Below are positions 32,307 to 40,196 of a stretch of DNA of 64,000 nucleotides, piece by piece (the stretch's first letter is position 1; each line of letters begins with the position of its first letter). Position numbers and translations under genes: made by a program. A model generated the notes under the pieces. It worked only from the letters and a program-made list of their open reading frames with translations. It did no database searches and was not told the DNA's origin. The stretch is taken from NCBI GenBank assembly GCA_040752855.1, contig JBFMHP010000046.1, positions 1-64,000 on the forward strand. Direction: 5' to 3'. Source of the stretch: JBFMHP01 sp040752855. GTDB taxonomy: Bacteria > Pseudomonadota > Gammaproteobacteria > RBG-16-57-12.

Positions 32307-34568
32307 TCAGCGCCCAGGCCGCAGCAACCCGCCCAGCCCCGCCGCGTCCAGCGCATCATTGAGCCGCTGGCGGATCTCCTCCGCCGCGAGCATCGTGAGC
32401 ACCTCGCCGAGCAATTCCTTGGCCTTGGCCTGAGTAAAATTGCGGATCACCCATTTCACCCGCGGCAGGCTCGCGGCGTTCATACTCAGACTGTCCACCC
32501 CCATCCCGAGCAGCACCAGCGCCGCCGCCGGATCGCCGGCCATCTCACCGCAGACACTAACCGGCTTGCGGTGCTTGTGCGCCGCCTTGATCACCTGCAT
32601 CAGCGCCTGCAGCACGGCCGGATGCAGGCCATCGAAGAGATGCGCCACGCTGGAGTTGTTGCGATCCACCGCCAAGAGATATTGGGTGAGGTCATTGGTG
32701 CCGACCGAGAGGAAATCCACGCGCTTGGCCAGCGCCTCGGCCTGGTAGACCGCCGCGGGCACCTCGATCATCACCCCGAGGCGCGGCATGTCCACCGCCC
32801 GCCCCTCCTCGCGCAACTCCTCCACGGCGCGCACCAGGAGTTCCTTGGCCGCCTCGACCTCGGCGACATTGGTGATCATGGGCAACAGGATGTTGAGGTT
32901 GTCGATGCCCTCGCTGGCGCGCAGGATGGCACGCATCTGCACCAGAAAAATCTCCGGATGGTCCAATGTGATACGAATGCCGCGCCAGCCGAGGAAGGGA
33001 TTTTCCTCCTGGATGGGGAAGTAGCTCAGGGCCTTGTCCCCGCCGATGTCCAGGGTGCGCACCACCACCGGCTTGCCGGGGAAGGCGAGCATCACCTGGC
33101 GGTAGATGCGAAACTGTTCTTCCTCGCCGGGGAAACGGTCACGGATGATGAAGGGAAATTCGGTGCGGTAGAGCCCCACACCCTCGGCGCCGCATTTGAG
33201 CGACGGCGCGATATCGGCGAGCAGGCCGGTGTTGGCGTAGAGCGGGATGCGCACGCCGTCGGGGGTCAGCGCGGGCTCGTCGATCAAGGTATCGAGCTCG
33301 GCGGACAAGGCCGACGCCTCCTGGATCAGCCGTTTGTACTCGGCCCGCACCGCCGCCGACGGGCGGATGAAGACCTTGCCCTGATAGCCGTCGACGATAA
33401 CCCGCTGGCTGTCGATGCGATGCACCGGCAGGTCTGCCACGCCCATCACCGCCGGAATGCCCATCGATCGGGCGAGGATCGCGACGTGGGAATTGCTTGA
33501 ACCGCGCACCGAAATCACACCCGCCAGCCGCGAGGCCGGCACCTCCGCCAGCATTGTGGCAGAGATCTCCTCACCCACCAGGATGGTGTGACGCGGATAA
33601 TAGGATTTCTTGGCCGGGGCGCTTTGCAGATACGACAGGATGCGGATACCCAGATCGCGCACGTCGCTGGCCCGCTCGCTCAGGTAGGGGTCTTCCATCG
33701 ACTCGAACACCTTGACGTGTTCCTCCACGGCGCGCTTCAAGGCGCCGGAGGCCCAGCTGCCCGCGCGGATGTACTCGATCACCTTGTCGATCATCCCGCC
33801 GCTGTCGAGCATCATCAGATAGACCTCGAACAGTGCGCGATCTTCCATCGGCAGCTTTTGCTCCTCGAGCCGCACCAGGATGTCCTGGATGTCGCGGCGC
33901 ACCTCGGCCACCGCCTGATTGAGCGCGTTGATTTCGGCCTTGGGGTCATCGACCTGACGGTCGGGAATGGCATCGAGATCGGCCTGGGGATATTGGACGA
34001 TGGCCGTGCCCATCGCCACGCCGGAGGAGCCGGCCAGCCCGATCAGCGGGAGATCCTTGCCCGTGCGCTTACCGAGCAAGTCGTTGATGCCGCCGGTGAC
34101 CTCGGCGTGGGCGATGGCCGCGGCAAGCTGCGAGGCCACGGTCACGAGAAAGCTGACACTGTCCTCATCAAAGCGTTCCGAGGTCGTTCGCTGAGCGGTA
34201 AGCACACCCACCACCTCGCTGTGGCGGATGATCGGCACGCCGAGGAAGCTGTGGAAGGCCTCTTCGCCGGTCTCGGGGAAATATTGGTAGCGCGGATGGG
34301 AGGAGGCCTCTTCCAGATTCAGCGGTTCGGCGCGCTCACAGACCAGTCCGATCAGGCCCTGGTCCAGATCGAGCCGCACTTCACCGACCGATTCGGGTTT
34401 CAGCCCACGCGTGGCCATCAACACCTGATGGCCGTCGTCGCGCAGATAGATCGAGCAGACGTCCACCGCGATGGCCGCTTGCACGCGCTCGACGATGATC
34501 TCGAGGGCCGCCGCCAGGCTGCTGGCAGCGTTGACCTCCTGCACCAGGCGGCGCAGGAGCGACAACAT
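32307..34568 (-). CDS. ptsP: PTS nitrogen-branch enzyme I (GAF-EI)
   Basis: PtsP phosphorylates NPr from PEP in the regulatory nitrogen PTS. The 753-residue product has an N-terminal GAF domain (about 17-155), the phosphocarrier domain with His361 in RGSSNSHVAILARSMGIP, and the PEP-binding barrel (VRTLDIGGDKALSYF, FLSVGTNDLTQYLLAVDR, VSVCGEMAGDP). ATG 34568 gives the family N-terminus MLSLLRRLVQEVN. ATG 34595, just after the rppH stop, also has a good ribosome-binding site. The gene follows rppH as in pseudomonads. Confidence 0.93.
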   Translation of the reverse strand: MLSLLRRLVQEVNAASSLAAALEIIVERVQAAIAVDVCSIYLRDDGHQVLMATRGLKPESVGEVRLDLDQGLIGLVCERAEPLNLEEASSHPRYQYFPETGEEAFHSFLGVPIIRHSEVVGVLTAQRTTSERFDEDSVSFLVTVASQLAAAIAHAEVTGGINDLLGKRTGKDLPLIGLAGSSGVAMGTAIVQYPQADLDAIPDRQVDDPKAEINALNQAVAEVRRDIQDILVRLEEQKLPMEDRALFEVYLMMLDSGGMIDKVIEYIRAGSWASGALKRAVEEHVKVFESMEDPYLSERASDVRDLGIRILSYLQSAPAKKSYYPRHTILVGEEISATMLAEVPASRLAGVISVRGSSNSHVAILARSMGIPAVMGVADLPVHRIDSQRVIVDGYQGKVFIRPSAAVRAEYKRLIQEASALSAELDTLIDEPALTPDGVRIPLYANTGLLADIAPSLKCGAEGVGLYRTEFPFIIRDRFPGEEEQFRIYRQVMLAFPGKPVVVRTLDIGGDKALSYFPIQEENPFLGWRGIRITLDHPEIFLVQMRAILRASEGIDNLNILLPMITNVAEVEAAKELLVRAVEELREEGRAVDMPRLGVMIEVPAAVYQAEALAKRVDFLSVGTNDLTQYLLAVDRNNSSVAHLFDGLHPAVLQALMQVIKAAHKHRKPVSVCGEMAGDPAAALVLLGMGVDSLSMNAASLPRVKWVIRNFTQAKAKELLGEVLTMLAAEEIRQRLNDALDAAGLGGLLRPGR

Positions 34569-34597
34569 CGTGCTGCCTTTGCCCTGCCTAGGCATAC

Positions 34598-35137
34598 TCA
34601 GCCCCTGACACAGGGATAGCGCCGGCGCCGTGGCGCCCGCGGGAAGTCGGGAACATTGCCCTCGCCGCCGAACAACAGCGGCGCCAGCTCGGTGAGCGCC
34701 GCGCGGTAGACCTTGCGCTTGAAGGAGATGACTTGGAAGACCGGCGACCAGTAATCGGTCCAGCGCCAGAAGTCGAATTCCGGCCGCTCGGAGCAGGTGA
34801 GACAGACGTGGTCGGCAGTCACATTGAGCCTTAACAAGTACCAGATTTGTTTCTGGCCGATGCACACCGGCTGGCGCTCGCGGCGCACCAGGTGGCTCGG
34901 CAAGTGATAACGCAGCCAGTCCGAGGTGCAGCCCAGCACCTCGACATGCTCCGGTTTGAGGCCCACCTCTTCCCACAGCTCACGAAACAGTGCCTCTTGC
35001 GGCGTTTCGTGTTCCTTGATGCCGCCTTGCGGAAACTGCCAGGACTGTTGCCCGATGCGTTTGGCCCAAAACAGCTTGCCTTGGCGGTTGGCGAGGATGA
35101 TGCCTACATTCGCTCTGTAACCCTCGGAATCAATCAC
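34598..35137 (-). CDS. rppH: RNA pyrophosphohydrolase
   Basis: RppH removes pyrophosphate from mRNA 5' ends to trigger RNase E decay. The 179-residue product starts MIDSEGYRANVGIILANRQG and has a complete Nudix box at residues 38-60 (GGIKEHETP...RELWEEVGL). It lies upstream of ptsP and divergent from a HAD gene. The C-terminus ends in an Arg-rich tail (RAPRRRRYPCVRG). Confidence 0.94.
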   Translation of the reverse strand: MIDSEGYRANVGIILANRQGKLFWAKRIGQQSWQFPQGGIKEHETPQEALFRELWEEVGLKPEHVEVLGCTSDWLRYHLPSHLVRRERQPVCIGQKQIWYLLRLNVTADHVCLTCSERPEFDFWRWTDYWSPVFQVISFKRKVYRAALTELAPLLFGGEGNVPDFPRAPRRRRYPCVRG

Positions 35138-35310
35138 TTGTACTCGATTTCAAATCATTCAATGATGGGTTGATTCTTCCACAAAAGACGCGGTTCCAGC
35201 AAATCAAATCTGGCGGCGTATTCTGAAACCAATCTCCGCTTGCCAAACGCTGCCGCGGCCGCCGCGATTCGCTGTATGATACGCCCCACAATCAATTGAA
35301 GGAGCCGATC

Positions 35311-36006
35311 TTGAGCATCGCGATTTTTGATCTCGACAACACCCTGCTCGGCGGGGACAGCGATTATCTGTGGGGGCAATTCCTGGTGGAACAGGGGCTG
35401 GTCGACCGCGAGCACTACACCCGCGAGAATCACCGCTTCTACGAGGAATACAAGGCCGGCACGCTGGATATCCACGAGTTTCTCAATTTCAGCCTCAAAC
35501 CGCTCTCCGAACACGACATGGACGCCCTGAACAAGCTGCATCAGGAATTCATGGCCGAGAAGATCGCCCCGATCATGCTCCCGGCGGCACAGCATCTGCT
35601 ACGCTCCCACCGCGAACAAGGGCATCTGCTGATGATCATCACCGCCACCAACCGCTTCGTCACCGCGCCGATCGCCGAGGCCCTGGGTGTGGACGTGCTG
35701 CTCGCCACCGAGGCCGAGATCCGCGATCACCGCTACACCGGCCGCACCTTCGACGTGCCCTGTTTTCAGGCGGGCAAGGTCCAACGCCTCAACAACTGGC
35801 TGGCGGCCAATGGCAAGACGCTCTCGACCAGCTGGTTCTACAGCGACTCGCGCAACGACCTGCCGCTGCTGGAGATGGTCGACCACCCCGTCGCGGTCGA
35901 TCCCGACGACACCTTGGCCGAACACGCCGAGATGCGCGGCTGGCCGATCATCACGCTGCGCGCCGGACTCGCGCCGAAACCGTTCATCCCGGGACTGAAG
36001 GATTGA
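35311..36006 (+). CDS. HAD-IB family phosphatase (SerB-like), TTG start
   Basis: The 231-residue HAD hydrolase has the nucleophile motif FDLDNTLLGGD (Asp7, Asp9), the motif II region MIITATNRF, and the motif III/IV region FYSDSRNDLPLLE. The substrate is unknown; relatives act on phosphoserine or histidinol phosphate. TTG 35311 is chosen because AAGGAG lies 6 nt upstream. The 173-nt gap to rppH has a TATGAT (35275-35280) without a clear -35. Its stop overlaps the next gene's TTG start (TTGA), giving likely coupling to the importer genes. Confidence 0.85.
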   Translation: MSIAIFDLDNTLLGGDSDYLWGQFLVEQGLVDREHYTRENHRFYEEYKAGTLDIHEFLNFSLKPLSEHDMDALNKLHQEFMAEKIAPIMLPAAQHLLRSHREQGHLLMIITATNRFVTAPIAEALGVDVLLATEAEIRDHRYTGRTFDVPCFQAGKVQRLNNWLAANGKTLSTSWFYSDSRNDLPLLEMVDHPVAVDPDDTLAEHAEMRGWPIITLRAGLAPKPFIPGLKD

Positions 36007-36971
36007 AACCCGGCCGGGTCTTGATCGGACTTGCGGCCGCCAGCGTGGTGCTGCTGGCGCTGGCCCTGGCCGTCGGCAGCGTTCCCCTGAGTCTGCCCGA
36101 GGTGCTTTCCGCCCTCGCGGGCCAGGGCGACCCCCTGCAGCAAAGCCTGGTGTGGGAACTGCGCCTGCCGCGCGCGGCCAGCGCGTTTATCATCGGCGCG
36201 CAGCTCGCCCTGGCCGGGGCCCTGATGCAGGTCCTGCTGCGCAATCCCCTGGCCGATCCTTACATCCTCGGCGTCTCCGGCGGCGCAGGCGTGGCCGCGC
36301 TGTGCGCCATGCTGCTCGGCCTCGCCGGGCTGCTGCTCACCGCGAGCGCCTTCGTCGGCGCGCTCCTCTCCACGTTGTTGGTCTTCGGCTTGGCACACTC
36401 GCGCATCGACTGGACCCCCACCCGCTTGCTGCTCACCGGCGTGGTGGTCGCCATGGGCTGGGGTGCGCTGATCAGCTTCATCCTGGCCATCGCCCCCGAG
36501 GCGCAGCTGCGCGGCATGTTGTTCTGGCTGATGGGCGATCTGAGCTACAGCCAGTTCCCGGCGCTCGGCACTGTCATCCTCCTACTGACATCGGCGTTGA
36601 TCTGGCCGCAGGCGCGCGACCTCAACGTGCTCGCGCGCGGCGAATGGCAGGCCGCCGCCCTCGGCGTGGAGATCCAGCGGCTGCGCTGGCGGCTGTATTT
36701 TATCGCCGCCCTGCTGACCGCCAGCGCCGTGGTGCAGGCCGGCAGCATCGGCTTCATTGGCCTGGTGGTACCCCATCTGCTGCGCCTGCTCGGCTGTCAT
36801 GATCATCGTTATTTATTGCCCGCTGCGGTGCTCTGCGGCGGGAGCCTGTTGCTGCTGGGCGACACCCTGGCCCGCAGCATGATCGCGCCCCAACAACTGC
36901 CCGTCGGCATCATCACCGCCTTCATCGGCGTGCCGCTGTTCCTCTATTTGTTGAACAGGCGGGTGCAATGA
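36003..36971 (+). CDS. FecCD/BtuC-type ABC importer permease
   Basis: This 322-residue permease is predicted to carry about 8-10 membrane helices. It has the family block GAQLALAGALMQVLLRNPLADP, then ILGVSGGAGVAA, and ends with SIGFIGLVVPHLLRLLG. Such permeases import vitamin B12, haem or ferric siderophores. TTG 36003 overlaps the HAD stop by 4 nt. B12 is the favoured substrate because a cobalamin riboswitch and adenosyltransferase follow downstream. No periplasmic binding protein is adjacent. Confidence 0.88.
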   Translation: MKPGRVLIGLAAASVVLLALALAVGSVPLSLPEVLSALAGQGDPLQQSLVWELRLPRAASAFIIGAQLALAGALMQVLLRNPLADPYILGVSGGAGVAALCAMLLGLAGLLLTASAFVGALLSTLLVFGLAHSRIDWTPTRLLLTGVVVAMGWGALISFILAIAPEAQLRGMLFWLMGDLSYSQFPALGTVILLLTSALIWPQARDLNVLARGEWQAAALGVEIQRLRWRLYFIAALLTASAVVQAGSIGFIGLVVPHLLRLLGCHDHRYLLPAAVLCGGSLLLLGDTLARSMIAPQQLPVGIITAFIGVPLFLYLLNRRVQ

Positions 36972-37741
36972 GTCAAACCATCCTCCGCACCGAGAACCTG
37001 TATGTCAGCATCGCCGGGCTGCCGATCTGCCGCGCGCTCGATCTCACCATCGAGTCCGGACAATGCTGGGCCATCCTTGGAAGAAACGGCGCGGGTAAAA
37101 CCACCCTGCTGCACACGCTGGCGGGGTTGCGCTCACCCGATGCCGGACGAATCCTGCTCGAAGACACGCCGCTTGCAACGCTTCCCCGGCGCGCGATCGC
37201 GCAGCGCATCGGCGTGCTGTTCCAGGAGACCGATGCCACCTTCCCCGGCACCGTGCTGGAACAGGCGCTGCTCGGCCGTCACCCCTGGCTGGGGCGCTGG
37301 CAGTGGGAAGGACCAAGCGATCACGCGCTCGCCGTGGAGGCCCTGCGCCAAGTCGATTTGAGCGCACTCCAAGATCGCCAAGTCGGCACCCTCTCCGGCG
37401 GCGAACGCCAACGCCTCGCGCTCGCCACGCTGATCACCCAGGTCCCACGTCTCCTGCTGCTCGATGAGCCGAACAACCACCTCGATCTCCATCATCAAAT
37501 CACACTGCTGGACTTACTGTGCCGGCAAGCCCGACAACACAAAACCGCCGTGATGATGATCGTGCACGACGTGAACCTCGCGCTGCGCTTTTGCAGCCAC
37601 CTGCTCCTGCTGTTCGGCGACGGGGAGACACAACAAGGGCCGGCACTCCAAGTCGCCACCTCCGAGACCTTGAGCCGACTCTACCGCCAGCCCATCACGC
37701 GCCTGGACGGTCCGCATGGACCGGTGTTCGTGCCGCAATGA
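36968..37741 (+). CDS. ABC importer ATPase (BtuD/FecE-type)
   Basis: The 257-residue ATPase has Walker A GRNGAGKT (38-45), the signature LSGGERQ (142-148), Walker B LLLLDEP (162-168) and the switch His201 in VHDVN. It overlaps the permease by 4 nt (ATGA), so the two form one importer. Substrate is inferred to be a corrinoid from the neighbouring riboswitch and PduO-type gene. Confidence 0.9.
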   Translation: MSQTILRTENLYVSIAGLPICRALDLTIESGQCWAILGRNGAGKTTLLHTLAGLRSPDAGRILLEDTPLATLPRRAIAQRIGVLFQETDATFPGTVLEQALLGRHPWLGRWQWEGPSDHALAVEALRQVDLSALQDRQVGTLSGGERQRLALATLITQVPRLLLLDEPNNHLDLHHQITLLDLLCRQARQHKTAVMMIVHDVNLALRFCSHLLLLFGDGETQQGPALQVATSETLSRLYRQPITRLDGPHGPVFVPQ

Positions 37742-38322
37742 AATCTCGCTCAACGACAAACGGCAGCCAACAATGGCCTGTGCTTTTTCGGTATGGGAAC
37801 ACGCTCTTTCTTGCGCTACTCGCACTCCCTTCCATGGGATGCGACAGATCGTTCAAGCACATACAGATCGACCCGATTCAACCATCCCGTCTCGACGTAT
37901 TCGTTGGCAAGGGAAACACCATCGCGCTGGAATTCCACAACGAGAACCCAAATCCGGCAGTGGACGTCTTTCCAGAACCCCCTCTGACCGTGCGACACAT
38001 CCCATCAGGGCACAGCTGCGAAATCGATGGCGGGGTTTGGGTAAGGCGCTCGGTTTATCTAAGCGCGGATGAAGCGACCCTTCTTGTGCAGGAATATAGC
38101 GGCTCCAACGATCACTTGGTTTTCTACCGTACCCGGAGCTGCAAAAAGATCCATGAAATCGAGGTGTCCGGTGCGTTATGGAAAATATCGGGGAATGAAC
38201 TCGCGATCGGGCACCAATGTTCAGGCGAAGAGATCAAGACATGCAAGTCGCAGCAGCGCTTGGCGATCGACGCAATTTGCGACGATGAACAAACATCCCG
38301 CCGCCTGTTTATCGACAATTGA
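37738..38322 (+). CDS. Hypothetical exported (possibly lipo-) protein
   Basis: I do not recognise this 194-residue protein. It has an N-terminal hydrophobic stretch (NTLFLALLALPSMGC) ending in a lipobox-like SMGC, then a beta-rich body with six further cysteines (one in GHSCEI, CKK, HQC, ETC-like CKS and AICDD among them). It starts inside the ABC ATPase stop (ATGA). Base composition is visibly lower in GC than its neighbours, suggesting recent acquisition or relaxed constraint. It is followed by the cobalamin riboswitch region. Confidence 0.6.
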   Translation: MKSRSTTNGSQQWPVLFRYGNTLFLALLALPSMGCDRSFKHIQIDPIQPSRLDVFVGKGNTIALEFHNENPNPAVDVFPEPPLTVRHIPSGHSCEIDGGVWVRRSVYLSADEATLLVQEYSGSNDHLVFYRTRSCKKIHEIEVSGALWKISGNELAIGHQCSGEEIKTCKSQQRLAIDAICDDEQTSRRLFIDN

Positions 38323-38440
38323 AGAACGGGCCTTCCGGTGAAAACACGCCGCTCCCTGTGCCGCACGGAACCTCGGTTCCTTACACTCAGCCACTATTGA
38401 TTGCTTGACCTCACCGCCCCCGCTCATTACAGTAAGCGCC

Positions 38441-38599
38441 AGTTTCAGGTGTTCCCCATGGGAATGAAACGGGAAGTCGGTCCAACGCCGACGCTGCCCC
38501 CGCAACGGTAGGTGAGAACCGCTGGCAACAGGCCACTGTGCAATACGCATGGGAAGGCGCCAGCTGATGTCAACTCACGAGCCCGGAGACCGGCCTGGA
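38441..38599 (+). ncRNA. Cobalamin riboswitch (aptamer)
   Basis: The region carries the adenosylcobalamin aptamer landmarks in order: TTCAGGTGTTCCCCATGGGAA, GAAACGGGAAGTCGG, the B12-box core GCTGCCCCCGCAACGGTA, the CCACTGTG helix, GGGAAGGCG, and the closing GAGCCCGGAGACCGGCC. It lies on the plus strand upstream of a TonB-like gene and an adenosyltransferase gene, so both are probably turned down when B12 is plentiful. The remaining gap from 38323 shows no other gene. Confidence 0.95.
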
Positions 38600-38673
38600 A
38601 CCCACAGGATCTATTCCTGCACCGGTGTTGCGGCGGGCGACACGAGGTTGGTACGCCTTCCTCTCCTCCAGCC

Positions 38674-38705
38674 CATCACCAATCGATTTCCTGCACGGGG
38701 TGATG
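38674..38705 (+). promoter_or_regulatory. Candidate riboswitch expression platform masking the RBS
   Basis: Downstream of the aptamer, CATCACC (38674-38680) can pair perfectly with GGTGATG (38699-38705) around an 18-nt loop. This buries the GGGGTG ribosome-binding site of the TonB-like gene and one of its two possible ATG starts. No U-tract terminator was seen, so control at translation initiation is more likely. The switching partner is inferred. Confidence 0.5.
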
Positions 38706-38711
38706 CGCGCC

Positions 38712-39395
38712 ATGGGATACACCAACACATCTACGCACAAGCTGTTCGGCTTCATCGTCTTCTCGGTGCTCGCGCACGGACTGTTGCTGCTCCCCTGGCT
38801 CTCGATGCCCACGCCGAGCGCCACTCCCTTCGCCTTTGAGCTGACCGATATCAATGTGCTTCCAGCGGTGGCGCCAACGCCGATACAGGAGCCGCCGCGC
38901 CCTCAACGTACCGCGACAAATCCCGAACCACAGCCCTTGCCTCAGCCACTGAAGCGCGCACCCGATGACGTATCCACCGTCGGCATTCCTCCCGTCGTTG
39001 CCGACACCGCCGAGCCGCAAGGGTCCCCGCAAGAAACGACCCTCGCCTCCGCATCGGAGCCTGACGCTGCAACGCAAAATGACGCCGAGCGCCAAGCAAT
39101 GGCAAAGGAGCAATTGCGCACGCGCCTGATTCGCCTGCTCGATGCGCACTTCACCTATCCGCATCTGGCGCGCAAACACGGCTGGGAGGGCGAGGTGCTG
39201 CTCAGTTTTCAGGTCACCCACTCTGGCGTGATCGAACACATCCAGATCAGCCGCAGCTCCGGGCACGGCGTGCTGGACAAGGCGGCGATGGCCGCGCTCG
39301 GCAAGATCCAGCAGGTGGATACCGGACAGCTACACTTGACTTGGGAAACGCTGGAAATGGATTTGCCGGTGATCTACCGCTTAACGGAGGGTTGA
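38712..39395 (+). CDS. TonB-like energy transducer
   Basis: The 227-residue product has an N-terminal membrane anchor (about 10-31, LFGFIVFSVLAHGLLLLPWL), a Pro-rich periplasmic spacer (EPPRPQRTATNPEPQPLPQP), and a C-terminal TonB domain (YPHLARKHGWEGEVLLSFQV and ISRSSGHGVLDKAAMAAL). TonB passes proton-motive energy to outer-membrane receptors such as BtuB. Start 38712 has GGGGTG 9 nt upstream; ATG 38703 is an alternative. It lies directly under a B12 riboswitch and is coupled to the adenosyltransferase gene. No ExbB/ExbD lies here. Confidence 0.82.
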   Translation: MGYTNTSTHKLFGFIVFSVLAHGLLLLPWLSMPTPSATPFAFELTDINVLPAVAPTPIQEPPRPQRTATNPEPQPLPQPLKRAPDDVSTVGIPPVVADTAEPQGSPQETTLASASEPDAATQNDAERQAMAKEQLRTRLIRLLDAHFTYPHLARKHGWEGEVLLSFQVTHSGVIEHIQISRSSGHGVLDKAAMAALGKIQQVDTGQLHLTWETLEMDLPVIYRLTEG

Positions 39396-39935
39396 ATGGG
39401 TTACCGCCTATCGAAGATCTACACACGCACCGGGGACAAGGGCACCACGGGACTCGGCGATGGCAGCCGCATCAGCAAGGACGATGCGCGGGTGATGGCC
39501 ATGGGCGAGGTCGACGAGCTCAATGCCTGTCTCGGGAAGCTGCTCACCCTGCCCTGCCCGCCGGAGGTGAGCGCCATGCTCACGCGCATTCAGCATGAGC
39601 TGTTCAACCTGGGCGGTGAACTCTGCCTGCCGGGACAACAGTTCATACAAACAACTCATGTGGAATGGCTGGAGCAACAACTCGACGGCCTCAATGCCCA
39701 CCTCACACCGCTTGCCGAGTTCATCCTGCCGGGCGGCACGGCGGCGGCCGCCGAGTGCCATCTCGCGCGCACCGTGTGCCGGCGCGCCGAGCGCAGCGTG
39801 ATCACGCTGGGCAAAGACGCGGCGGTAAACGAACCGCTGCTCGCCTATCTCAATCGTCTGTCGGACCTGTTGTTCGTAACGGCGCGTTATTTGAATAAAT
39901 CCGCCGGCCATGCGGATGTGTTGTGGCAGAGGTAG
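39396..39935 (+). CDS. Cob(I)yrinic acid a,c-diamide adenosyltransferase, PduO type
   Basis: The enzyme transfers the adenosyl group of ATP to cob(I)alamin to form coenzyme B12. The 179-residue product has the ATP motif TRTGDKGTT (10-18), then MGEVDELNACLGKLL and VCRRAERSVI, the MMAB/PduO signature. It begins right after the TonB-like stop with GGAGGG upstream, so the two are cotranscribed under the riboswitch. REP-like repeats follow its stop. Confidence 0.93.
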   Translation: MGYRLSKIYTRTGDKGTTGLGDGSRISKDDARVMAMGEVDELNACLGKLLTLPCPPEVSAMLTRIQHELFNLGGELCLPGQQFIQTTHVEWLEQQLDGLNAHLTPLAEFILPGGTAAAAECHLARTVCRRAERSVITLGKDAAVNEPLLAYLNRLSDLLFVTARYLNKSAGHADVLWQR

Positions 39936-40004
39936 GCCGGCATAAGCGTCAGCGTTGCCGGCAACCCCCGCTGCCGGGAACGGCTACGCCTTATCCCGGC
40001 CTAC
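39932..40004. repeat. REP-like palindromic repeat, copy 2
   Basis: This 73-nt copy runs from GTAGGCCGGCATAAGCG to CCTTATCCCGGCCTAC and begins inside the adenosyltransferase stop codon region. It matches copy 3, 137 nt further on, at nearly every position and copy 1 more loosely. Confidence 0.8.
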
Positions 40005-40068
40005 GGGCTGACGGATCTGTGGACGTGCGTTATTTGAACAAAAAATTGCCTGCGGCGCAGTGGCAGAG

Positions 40069-40140
40069 GTAGGCCGGCATAAGCGCTAGCGTTGCCGGCA
40101 AACCCGCTGCCGGGAACGGCTACGCCTTATCCCGGCCTAC
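40069..40140. repeat. REP-like palindromic repeat, copy 3
   Basis: The third copy (72 nt) is preceded by a degenerate duplicate of the last codons of the adenosyltransferase gene (GCGTTATTTGAA at 40027 and GTGGCAGAGGTAGG at 40060-40073). The repeat therefore spread here as part of a tandem duplication of roughly 140 bp. Confidence 0.8.
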
Positions 40141-40153
40141 GGTGGCATCGAAT

Positions 40154-40194
40154 GTAGGATGATGGTATGAAGCGCAGCGTAACCTATCATCGGA
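40154..40194. repeat. Second-type palindromic repeat
   Basis: The element GTAGGATGATGGT...ACCTATCATC is a single imperfect hairpin with a loop GAAGCGCAGCGTA. The loop and arms resemble the first half of the element at 59784-59869 (GCAGCGCAGCGAA), so both belong to a second short repeat family. Confidence 0.55.
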
Positions 40195-40196
40195 TG

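Noticed and set aside
34569..34976. N-terminal extension of ptsP into rppH
   Set aside because: The residues read rppH in another frame; PtsP proteins start at the MLSLLRRLVQEV-type N-terminus.
35370..36002. Upstream extension of the FecCD permease frame over the HAD gene
   Set aside because: The added 211 residues are a frame-shifted reading of the HAD phosphatase. The permease begins at TTG 36003, which overlaps the HAD stop.
40140..40196. Possible CRISPR-like array from the closely spaced repeats at 39932-40194
   Set aside because: Only two near-identical units are present, of 72-73 nt, with palindromic REP-like structure and no regular spacers or cas genes.
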